Position numbers and translations under genes: made by a program. Shown piece by piece: positions 34,395-43,625 of a stretch of DNA of 64,000 nt. Under the pieces are notes generated by a model. That model was not told the DNA's origin. It made no database searches and saw only the letters and a program-made list of their open reading frames with translations. Source of the stretch: Enoplolaimus lenunculus. Its lineage: Eukaryota; Nematoda; Enoplea; Enoplida; Thoracostomopsidae. The stretch lies in contig JASANG010001256.1 of the NCBI GenBank assembly GCA_030248215.1, positions 1 to 64,000 on the forward strand, given 5' to 3'. Within the stretch, counting starts at the first letter, position 1. Each line of letters begins with the position of its first letter.

Positions 34395-35289
34395 CTGAAA
34401 TTACAAAACTTTTATGAAACCGGCCCATATAAACGATGGGGACCTGCCTACTAACCGTCAGCCTACATCTATCCCTCAACGTAAACCTAAGCCTTAGCAT
34501 AAGCCTAATCCCAATCTTAAACCTAAGTCTAAGCTTCACAGTCTACAAGTCCCTGTGGTCCCAATATTTCCCATTGGCAGGCCTTTATACTTGACATGAA
34601 CCATAAGATATGTGTGACATCACCCGATAATGTACATAGCGTCCGGTAAATGTTACTTTAAGGGGCGTAACAGTAGATTAAGCGTATTCCTAAGCCTAAG
34701 ATTAACCTAAGCAAAAAAATGTAATCTAGAATGTGAGCTTTCCAGTCTTTATTAAATCACCCTGTCTTTCAGCGGTCATGTGTCTGTCATGGCGAATAAA
34801 GTTATCTCAGCAACACTGTAAATTACGGTGAGTTGATTTTAACTCAAAATGAGTTGAATCGCTCAGTATGAGTTAGGACTGTCAGAACTAAGAATTTTGA
34901 GTTGATTAAATTCATTCAGAGTAAATTAAATCAACTCACCCAGAGTCAACTCAACTCAGGGTGAGATTTAACTCAACTCAGAGTGAGTTATTGTTTATTA
35001 TAAATAACCAATTCGCTGGATGAATTGATTAATCAACTCATCGGAATTTACAGTGAATGCTTACTTGAAAACACGATTTATGGTATAAATCCATCTGAAG
35101 TTTGACATTTGTTGTCAACCGAAGATCAATCGATGCATTGTCGTGAAAATAATATTCACCCTCAGTAATTTTAGGAACCAGTCCATGACATCGTACAGGA
35201 GGCGCCGCTACTAGCAATAGGCATCGTCGAATCAATACGGTTAATAGAAGACTGGCCACTATTAAAATTACAGTTAAATGTCGATGCAT
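32535..35289 (-). CDS. eff-1-like: EFF-1/AFF-1 family (FF) cell-cell fusogen, 2 exons
   Basis: Exon 1 35289-35065 (75 codons) and exon 2 34394-32535, phase 0, encode 694 residues. Donor GTAAGC, acceptor TAATTTCAG. Residues about 1-35 are a hydrophobic signal region. Landmarks shared, by recall, with nematode EFF-1: a Y-x-F-G-I-P-E motif near 142 followed by CxCxC; VGC then LCC near 226-235 (AKLCCQIWVKAYEN); NKLGW near 355; DSHSNRFINVT near 505; CPGC near 607; FNPTAW just before the membrane segment (about 640-665); then VVVPLVRCC. A 29-residue tail follows. FF proteins are class II-fold type I glycoproteins that fuse cells when present on both partners. The short cytoplasmic tail and an internal 17-residue duplication (RGKNVW twice) are unusual. 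All expected regions are present and it looks functional. HAP2/GCS1 is the obvious alternative, but its signature domain is absent. Confidence 0.9.
34395..35064 (-). other. FF fusogen intron, 670 bp, mostly two MITEs
   Basis: Contains a partial H2 copy (about 34648-34770, AATGTTACTTTAAGGGGCG) and a complete C2 element (34814-35055). The donor GTAAGC and acceptor TTTCAG are intact. Confidence 0.8.
34814..35055. mobile_element. MITE family C2 (CACTGTAAATT ends), next to a splice donor
   Basis: CACTGTAAATTACGGTGAG to TCATCGGAATTTACAGTG with AA on both flanks. The body is an inverted set of GAGTTGATTTTAACTCA words. Its right end lies 9 nt from the FF exon 1 splice junction. Confidence 0.9.
35065..35289 (-). 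CDS. eff-1-like: FF fusogen exon 1 (signal peptide)
   Basis: The exon reads MHRHLTVILIVASLLLTVLI, then a basic pair and a second hydrophobic stretch, so it supplies the signal peptide and the first strands of the ectodomain. It ends HKSCFQ at donor GTAAGC and continues VDMVP in exon 2. The joined region resembles the corresponding N-terminal part of EFF-1, which supports this junction over the internal ATG at 34388. A MITE ends only 9 nt inside the intron. Confidence 0.85.
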
Positions 35290-35460
35290 TTTTAGTCTAA
35301 AATACTAAGGAAAAAATTTTTATACAAACTTTGATAGAAATGAATTTGAAGTAAGTCTCAAATGAGCTTATCTGATCTTGTCTCTCAGCCGACTCAGCAC
35401 TCAGAAAGAGCAGAAACTTATCTGCTCGCGATGTACGAATATTTGCATATAATTTGTGGC

Positions 35461-35653
35461 CAATGTTACTTTAAGGGGCGTAACAGTAGATTGAGCGTAT
35501 TCTTAAGCCTAAGCCTAAGCGTTGCAAAAATGAGTTCCTAAGCCTAATCCTAGGCCTAAGTCTAAGCCTAAAGCAAAAAATGTAATCTAGAATCTAAACC
35601 TACTCTTTTATTAAGCCACCAGAAACCTGGACGCCCCTTAAAGTAACATGGGT
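35461..35653. mobile_element. MITE family H2
   Basis: CCAATGTTACTTTAAGGGGCG to CCCCTTAAAGTAACATGGGTC, flanked by near-matching 8-mers (TAATTTGT and TAAATTGT). It lies about 170 bp upstream of the FF fusogen start codon, in its probable promoter. Confidence 0.85.
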
Positions 35654-35999
35654 CTAAATTGTAAAGCGCCGGCCTATAATTTCCAGGTAGACCAATCGCT
35701 GAAAGAGATGATTTCAAAATCCATTTGTGACCCAAATATTTGACACCATTCGGAACAACTATTCAAGCTTGACATAAAAACTTTACGCACACGGATTAGC
35801 AAAGCCAGAAAAAATTATTACACGTCGAAGTAAAGGCTAAGTTATGTAGTATATTAGCTTGAAACGCGGCTGTGCTGAACTTAAATTAGAAACTGTTACT
35901 AATGTTGGTAGAAGATGTTTATTAAGGAACGGTAGCTTGGCTTAAATATAAAGTCTTACAACGTCGCTACTCGCCGATTAGTAAAATTTTAATGTACTT

Positions 36000-36380
36000 T
36001 AGCAACCCGAATAAGACGGGGGGGGGTATTGCCGGAACAGGAACAGAAACAGGATTTGAATCTCTTTGCAGGAACCGGAACAGGAACCGGAAACGGAATT
36101 GTTGGACTTTTTAGAAAACTTGCCAAAAAATTGCTTAAGGGAATTTTCAAGTATTTCACCATCAAATTTTGCGAAAACACATCAGAGACAGTTTATTTAT
36201 AAAATTGAACTACAATTGCAAAAACAGTCATTTGGAAGAAAAAGATTCCAGTATTCAAATCAAATGGTTATGAATAATTTGTCACAATAAATTAGGTTCT
36301 TCCATTCTTGAATACAGAAACAGGAACAGGAACAGTAACTGAATTCTTGCAGGAATTCCCGCCGGAACAGAAATTCCGGT
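36000..36380. repeat. GGAACAGG-rich repeat family R
   Basis: Clusters of GGAACAGGAACAGAAACAGG and CCGGAACAGG lie at both ends of about 350 bp. Related copies at 38345-38710 (inverted), 49790-50165 and 54495-54615. The copies at 36000 and 38345 abut T-type ends. Confidence 0.65.
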
Positions 36381-36721
36381 TGAACCGTAATAATAACTCA
36401 TTTCGTAATGATAAATTGCATATCTCAACGAAAAATGAACACAAAACATCAAACATAAAACGTTTTCAATTATGCATCATTGTTCAAATTTAAAATTACT
36501 ATATATATATAGAATAATCTGAAGACACTGTGCCCAGTGTATCTTGGCGTAGAACGGCACAAAGCGGAAGGAAATAGATAAAAGGACAAATAGGACGAAA
36601 CCAACTGACAAACATTGGCTGTACCTATAGCGTACTGATTCATGGTATACAACGAAAGAGCGAATAGTAAATTATCGAATCTAATCATTATTTAGTACGG
36701 CATTAAAGAACATAAAAATGT

Positions 36722-36980
36722 CGGCCAATGTAAAGAACAGGGACGCAACAGTGTTATAAGCATATTCCTAAGCCTAAGCCTAAGCCTAAGATAAAACCTA
36801 GGCTTAGGAATGCGTATATTCCTATGCCTAGCCTAAGCCTAAGATTAAACCTAAGCGTAATTATGAGCATATTTCTAAGCCTACACCTAAGCGTAAAAGC
36901 TTAAGCAAAGCAAAAAATTAGTCTAAAGCTTAATAGCTTACTTTATTGCAGTCCCACAGAAAAACGTTTGCCCCCCTGGA
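36722..36980. mobile_element. MITE family H1 with expanded CCTAAGCCTAAG
   Basis: GGCCAATGTAAAGAACAGG at the left; the right half keeps GTCCCACAGAAAAACGTTTG but the last bases are lost. Confidence 0.8.
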
Positions 36981-37219
36981 CCAGTCCCCCAAATTTCGCG
37001 AAGAGACGAGAGAAAAAGGCAAGCTTACGCGCTTCATAATACTTCTGCTTTGTAGAAATCATCTTAAACCGCTACAGTTCAGGAACATTTCCTTTAGCTT
37101 CTGAAATTGAAATCCAAAATGAAATTTAGCAAGTTAAACGTTAACGCCGATAACATTGCTTCATAGTAAACAACAAGGATAGAAGGGTAAAATTATAGGC
37201 CCTACCTGAGTTAGGCTTA

Positions 37220-37470
37220 CACTGTAAATTTCATTGAGTTGATTTTAACTCAGAATCAGTTGAATCCACTCAGAAGTCAGAGCTCTAAATTAGGTTTTTC
37301 AGAACTCAGAATTGTGAATTGATTTAACTCATTGTGAGATAATTAATCAACTAACCCAGAATTATATCATTTCAGAGCGAGTTGATGTTTCCTGTAATTA
37401 ACTCAGAAATAACCAAAAATAACTAACTCTCTTTCTGAGTAGATTAATCAACTCATCGGAATTTACAGTG
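37220..37470. mobile_element. MITE family C2
   Basis: CACTGTAAATTTCATTGAG to CTCATCGGAATTTACAGTG, flanked by TA on both sides. Confidence 0.9.
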
Positions 37471-37689
37471 TAGGTTTTATATTTAGCTTACTGGCTAACT
37501 CACTAAAAAGATACTTCAAATGTAATCAAACCGTTGTCGAATTATGTGTCGGTTTTACTGACTATGGTGCTTGGCAAAGTTTTACCTTTTACTTAATTTT
37601 AAGCAAATACAAAATTCTCAGCTTTACATTTACTTTAACCATGCAAACCTTTCGCTACAATGGCTTTATATACCGTCAGTTTGGTACTG

Positions 37690-37865
37690 CAAGATATTTG
37701 AATACGCCGCGAAACCGTATGAGCTAGAGAGCGTCTCCCATATTTCCCAACCACTCCCGTCAAGTATTTTTAAGTTAAGCAGTACCACATAGAGTCCTTC
37801 ACGAAAATTTTGCTGCGGATGCGATGGGGTTTGAACCCACGACGTACGAGTGATGATGAAGTTCA
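37690..37865 (-). other. SINE-like block with tRNA-type B box and 5S-like segment
   Basis: Read on -, GTGGGTTCAAACCCCATCG is a good pol III B box. About 85 bp further, TGGTTGGGAAATATGGGAG then ACG resembles the internal control region of 5S rRNA genes (TTGGATGGGAGACC). It is not an intact 5S or tRNA gene. Probably a SINE with mixed pol III ancestry; single copy here. Confidence 0.35.
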
Positions 37866-37900
37866 GCCAAAATCATTAACATTTTGAGTTCATCGGTGTT

Positions 37901-38154
37901 CACTGTAAATTCCAATGAGTTTATTAATCAATTCACAGCTAGCGAGTTGGTTATTTCTGAATTAAGATCAGTAAACATTAACTCACTCTGAGTTGAGTTG
38001 ATTCTCACTCTGAGTTGAACTGACTGTGGGTGAGTTGATTAATTAACTCAAAATGAATCGACTCAACTCTACATTCTGAGTTCTGATAGTCCTAACTCAG
38101 ACTGAGTGATTCAACTCCTTCTGAGTTAAAATCAACTCACTGAAGTTTACAGTG
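37901..38154. mobile_element. MITE family C2
   Basis: CACTGTAAATTCCAATGAG to ACTCACTGAAGTTTACAGTG, flanked by TT on both sides. Confidence 0.9.
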
Positions 38155-38344
38155 TTCTTTTCTTTAAATTTTCGACAAATCCGTGAATATTAGATTGATA
38201 CATCAATTGTAGGTATTTACAAAAATGAGATGTCTATTAAGCATATATTTTAATGTTTGTTTTCAATTTCTGTTTTCGTAGTTTTAATTACTATCCGTTT
38301 TCCTATCTGTTTCTATTATTTTACAACATATCCGTTTACTTACT

Positions 38345-39150
38345 GTAGTGACCCGTTAAAAGGGGGGACTGCAGGGTTTAACCGGAATCCCTGTTCCGAC
38401 CAGAATTCCTGCAATAATTCAATTCCTGTTTTTGTTCCTGGATTCAAAGATGCAGAAACCGGAATTTTTACGGTTTTGGGGCAAATTATTGCTGCTAATA
38501 AACTGTTTCTTTTCTGATTTGTTTTCGCAAACCTTGAAGTTGAAGTAGTTGAAAATTCGTTTCACCCATTTTTGACAATATTTCTAAAAAGTCCAACAAT
38601 ATTTCGGTGATGAAAATTATTTCAAATTCCGGTTCCTGTTTTGCTTCCGGATCCATGCAAAGAAATTCAATTCATGTTCTCATTCCTGTTCCGGCACAAG
38701 TTAGTTTCTGTTGCAACCCGTGAGGAACTAATATTCATTTGGCCTCTCCAGAGGGTATCCCCTGTTATTCGGTCACGGACTGTTATTTATTTATAGCCCG
38801 CCCTCCGATGCCCTTTTAACACATATATATCCCGTATTGGTTGGAACTATTTGTTGAATTAAACGTTTATTTGTCCTGTATCAAAAACTTGAGCGATAAT
38901 GCAAGGTTAAACAAACGAATATATACTTTCAAAACTGGAGTATGCTGTAAAGTTTACGAAGTCAAGTTTATTTATTCCTGGAGTTATTTATGCACTACAA
39001 TTAGGTATACTTGACATTTTTGGACTCTAATCAGGGTTTAGGAACTCTATCTGCTTACGGACTCTTATTACGGATTTTTATTGATTGGGACCCAAAATGA
39101 GGACCGACATGTTACTACCTTGACCTCCATCCTCTTATTCGTGTTTGCAG
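38345..39150. mobile_element. family R repeat joined to family T MITE
   Basis: About 38345-38710 is an R copy (inverted relative to 36000). About 38712-39150 is a T copy ending CCTCTTATTCGTGTTTGCAG. Confidence 0.65.
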
Positions 39151-40590
39151 TAAATAGTTAGCTATATATCGAGTATACAAAACGTCAAACGACTACAATC
39201 TGTTTAGTACAGTACACCCTGCTTACTACGATTCGGCTGTTATTATCCAAGCTTTAAGTATGCTTTCAATTTGACCCTAAAAGACACTTTTATCGTTCAA
39301 TTGATTGCGAAACAACCAGCAAAAATTACAATTTAAACACAACTTATTGTGGTTTTACAAAGATAATTCGGGACACAATGCTTAGCTGTAGTTTAAACCA
39401 ACAACAGTAGACGATATATAATCCCAATCCACAGATACGTATTCAAAGGGGATACGCGTCAAAATCAAGAGTTTACTTGGCCAGTAATTTTTAAAAAATG
39501 TCTATTTCTATTTTAGATTAAACTAATTTTTATGCATATTTGAGATAGTTTCAACCACAAACTATTAAATGTTCCAGCCTCTTCAAATCAAAATCTCGCT
39601 TAACACCCAACCCTAATGAAACAGGACCAAAGTAAACTATATTGCCTACGGCTCAAAGATCAGGGGCGGAACGTATTTGTGTGTGATTAGAACAAAATAA
39701 GCTTAAGCTTTTGGCTAGTTTTTTGCTTGGCTTAGGCTTAGGCGCAGGCTTAGGCTTAACAATATGCTCATTCTTACGCTTAGGGTTAGGCTTAGGCTTA
39801 GGCGTTAGGTTGATGAATATGCTTATACTACTGTTCCGTCCCTGTTGTTTACATTGTTGGCCTTGCCAACAAATATGCCAAACTAACAAGTTCTCGTGGG
39901 AATTTTTTCTGTTCTGGCAACGTGGAAAAGTCAAAAGCTAAAATAAATGCAAAGTGGCATTTTGTCGACGGCCGGAAAACCTCAAAAAACAAATGCTCAC
40001 CAAATTTGTGAGGTGTCCTGGTTTACTGTGGCTTTTGTGACTCAGTTAAGTTGCGTCGTGTGTTGCTTATAGCGGTGGTTTAGTCTGATTTTTGGCAAAA
40101 CTATCGGATAGACTGGTAAATCAACTTTTGTAGCCTCAAATATTATACAAACCAGTACTCTACTTGAAAAGATTGACGCGAAAAACAATGAAATACTGAA
40201 CAATTTAAATAGCCTTATGAAATAAGAGCTTAAGAATGAACAAAATCGTGAGCACTAAATTGTTGGATGGCTTAAGCTTCCATGTCCCACCCTCAATGAC
40301 GCCAGTATTAATAAGCAATCAGAGTTGTTTCTTCAGGAAACAGCTATTGAAGAAGTGTATCAAAAATGAAAAATTCAATTGTTTAAAAAAATAAAAAAGG
40401 TTTCTTGCAAATATTTCAATACCAGTTTAGAATTTTAAATAAGAGAAGAATTTCATAAATATGCGAATCAGGCGACAAAATTCTCGCTTGAGTGCAAGCG
40501 ACAATTTTTGTACTCCACTCGTTCGGTGGTCTGTGTATAAAACAGGGCCGAAATAATAGTATAAGCATGTACCACAACGATTTGTGATCA
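39151..40590. other. no gene seen; one H1 MITE
   Basis: An H1 MITE occupies about 39655-39860 (GATCAGGGGCGGAACG to GTCCCTGTTGTTTACATTG, with GCTTAGGCTTAGG arrays). An H1 end fragment lies at about 40530-40570. The rest is AT-rich with no recognisable coding exon. Confidence 0.55.
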
Positions 40591-40594
40591 ATAT

Positions 40595-40930
40595 TTTGTA
40601 GAGTGCAACCGGAAGTGAAAAATACCGGAGCCGGAGGTAAAAATATTTAACGAAGATGAGGCCGGATGTGAGACGACATTATGTAGTTAAAATGGTGGTT
40701 TAATTTGGTAAGTTATACGCTTACTTTTTACAAAATCTCAGCAATTTATGTCTCAAAATTGTACCAAAAGTTAAAAACGAAACGCATCAAGCAAATCAAT
40801 TTTTTATAAACTATGCAACATTTTACTACCGAAATCGCCGGAACCTTCGGCACAAATTTTACCGCACTCAGAGCCGGATTTCGATTTTTTGTCCGAACTA
40901 GGGCCAGAGGCAGACTTCCGGTTATATCCT
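40595..40930. repeat. CCGG-rich repeat family, copy
   Basis: GGAGCCGGAGGTAAAAATA near the left and CCGGAACCTTCGGCACAAA near the right, same order as 63410-63720. Confidence 0.65.
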
Positions 40931-40966
40931 TATGTTTTGGTTGGATGTTTTGTTCAATGTGCAAAA

Positions 40967-41215
40967 GTGTTACCGAATTCACTAAATTTGTATGTGTTGG
41001 TACTATACGGTCTGCACGACCCCTGTTTGAAGTTCTGCCCAAAGTTAATGACCACGCCGGGAATCGAACCTCGGCCCGCTTGCGCTCGAGCCAAGCATGC
41101 AACCACTACACCACGCGGTCATTGCAACAACTTCTTATACCGGTATATGTGCATAGGCATGGCAACATTTGCTTTACATACACTTACGTGCACATATACC
41201 GACAGTATGCAAATA
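40967..41215 (-). mobile_element. tRNA-derived SINE-like element, copy 1
   Basis: On -, a tRNA-like head (GACCGCGTGGTGTAGTGG to GAGGTTCGATTCCCGG, about 41120-41048) has A and B boxes and 7 pairable acceptor bases with CGTGGTC. A GC-rich tail with CAGAACTTCAAACAGGGGTC follows. An 85-bp leader upstream of the head carries a GGTATATGTGCA / TGCACATATACC inverted repeat. Nearly identical to 61336-61562 along the whole length, so a recently active or recently copied family. Confidence 0.75.
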
Positions 41216-41324
41216 TTGTAGTTATTGAACTATCACGTTTAAGTGTTACCGAAACTGTTGAAAACAATGTAGGTATGCTAGAAACTTGTCCAAAATACGC
41301 ATGTGGGGTATTCCAACTTTAATT

Positions 41325-42310
41325 TATAAAAATATGAGTTTTAAAACTTTAATCTTGTTTTGCACTTGAAGTGCTCAAAAATTCAAAGCTTGGTCCAATG
41401 TATCTGCGGCTGCGATTTCTGACAGACAATCGGCCTCGCTGTGAAACAAGACGATTAGGTTGTTACAAATTAAGACAAAATGTTTGTTTTGACAGTATCA
41501 ACAGTTGATAATCGCTATTTAACAAGAGTTTGCAACTGGGCACATTCGGTTAAGAAAAGAATGTACCCGGCACGCGTTGAGTTTTAGCCTTACCCCGCTT
41601 TATTTAGAGGGAGGTACAATCGGTGCATACCATGGCACTTTATGTATACGGCGTCAAACATGCTCCCCGTTATAGTTTAATTTAGGGGTATTCATGTTGA
41701 CAGCGACCCCCCTCAAAATAAGGGGGAGTTGGCCGAAAACGCAACACCCGGTGGTATATTTTTGACCATGATCCACTCCAGATATTAGTGATTGCGTTTG
41801 GCTTAAGCTTATTTACGATTAAGTGACAAATTTAAAACATTCAACCTTGTGATTCTCAAACAAATTTAAGCAAATCAATTCAGCTTCACAGTTTTATTGC
41901 ATCGTCAGAATCTCAGGGTTCGAAATTTCACAAAACAAACCAATTAATTACATATATTCAATACAGTTTGATAAAGAACATACAGTACCTATGTCCTATA
42001 ACCTACAGATATAAAGAATATATCGAAATTTTCATGACTGTGAATAGCTGAAATATGACACAGGTCATTTTTTGTCAGGGGTACCATAGGTGTTTTAAGT
42101 TCTTTGATACTTTATAATCTAATAGTTTCTACCAAATATATTCCTATTTCGATTTGTGACTATTACGAGCGCTTGCGTTTAAATTTTTAGGCAACATGTG
42201 ATATACTTTTGCTTCTGGTTCGTATTAAGTACCTATCAGTTACAGCGCAAGCCAAAATATGCCTCAGTTTAATCACAAATGTCTCAGCCAAAATTTAGAC
42301 GTATGTCTAG
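41325..42310. other. no gene or recognised repeat
   Basis: AT-rich sequence with no coding exon. About 41560-41760 contains GCACGCGTTGAG and CCCCCTCAAAATAAGGGGG, a 5-6-bp hairpin. Nothing further supported. Confidence 0.5.
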
Positions 42311-42530
42311 TGCCCGTATTCTCAAATGTGTCTAACACCTATCGCCAATTTGTGATTGGTTGCCTAACTTTGAAACCAGCCGATGGTGTTGTTCGAAACT
42401 CAGCATTGTATTAAAGTTTTATGTGCCCAACTTCTGACCAGTTTTGAGATCTGCAATCGCAGATGTTCGTCGGATTCAAAACCTATCGCTAACTGATGAT
42501 AGATGCTATACACATTTAAGAATATGGTTC
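42311..42530. mobile_element. MITE family E
   Basis: CCCGTATTCTCAAATGTGTC to CACATTTAAGAATATGG. Shares interior words (GTTTTGAGATCTGCAAT, AAAACCTATCGCT) with 2269-2479. Confidence 0.75.
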
Positions 42531-42832
42531 AAGATTTAAATCTAGTCTGTTTTTAAACGAAATAAGGCTGATTTTAACATGTACATTTAATTTTAAACAA
42601 TTGTAAGAATACAAAGCAAAACAGAATCAAAATAAAGTGCAAACACAAGCAGAAAAAAAATAATAGTGCGGTGTTGAAACATGAAAGGGTTGATACATGA
42701 TATGCATTGCAATTGAATTGCACGAATGCAACAGTCAAAAACCAGAAAAAGCAGTATTGTGCAAAATTTTGAACAGCAACACTCGCGGTTAAGCAAAAAA
42801 AACTATTTACCAATAATCTTTAGTTCGTTGCA

Positions 42833-42999
42833 GGCCCGTAGCCAGCTCACCTTGCTAGGGGGGCTTAAAATTTTTCAGGAGGGGCATTTAAAGGTTTTTC
42901 AACGACTTACAAGCAAGGTTAAAAATTTTCTAGAGGAGGTCAAAATTTTTCCAGGGGGGTGGCTGAGCCCCCCTGCCCCCTCTTGGCTACGGGCCCGAT
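42833..42999. mobile_element. MITE family P, well preserved
   Basis: GGCCCGTAGCCAGCTCACC to CTCTTGGCTACGGGCC. The interior is symmetrical in theme (CTTGCTAGGGGGGCT at the left, GGCTGAGCCCCCCTG at the right). Confidence 0.85.
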
Positions 43000-43489
43000 T
43001 TGTTACAACTATTACACGTTTTCTGTCTATTGCCAAACACCCTGTTACTTGTGGTAAATTTCAATTTTTAATTTCATTAGCAAGCTGCGGAAGTCAATTT
43101 TTTGATACATTTCGATTGGTCAGAAACGTCTGGTTCCGGCGGAAATACCCAAGCTTGTAAGCTATTCACAAATTCGGCACAGTGTCATTTGGTACACGTA
43201 TACACAAAGAATATATTTGTTATTCACGTACTGAAATAATAACACTTTAATATGAACTGTTTCAAAAAATATTGCTGATTTTGAAATTTAGTGTTTTGAA
43301 CCAACTTTAAGGGCTTAAAATTCAGCTAAATTTATTATTGACATTATCTATGAAAACGATATCTTACGTCCCTCGAACTGTGGTTGGAAAAACACAACTA
43401 GACAGATGGTGTAATTATGAACAAATGTTTCATATTTTTGAGCATTTTTGTGTTTTCAAAAAAACAATTTAGGAATTTTTCACCAAAAA

Positions 43490-43625
43490 TTTTGTCTTAA
43501 ATTTGTCAAACTTTATCTTTTGTTAAATTTAAATTTGTCAAACTTTATCTTTTGTTAAATTTAAATTTGTCAAACTTTATCTTTTGTTAAATTTAAATTT
43601 GTCAAACTTTATCTTTTGCTAAATT
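43490..43625. repeat. 32-bp tandem repeat, 4 copies, at 3' end of the GPI-type gene
   Basis: The unit contains TTTGTCAAACTTTATC. The fourth copy overlaps the stop codon of the - strand gene at 43619-43621, so the array is that transcript's early 3' UTR. Confidence 0.85.

Noticed and set aside
32535-35289. FF gene as a HAP2/GCS1 gamete fusogen or a viral envelope relic
   Set aside because: The HAP2 signature is absent and the EFF-1/AFF-1 landmarks run along the full length. It has a spliced host-type gene structure, and no other viral genes or terminal repeats lie nearby.
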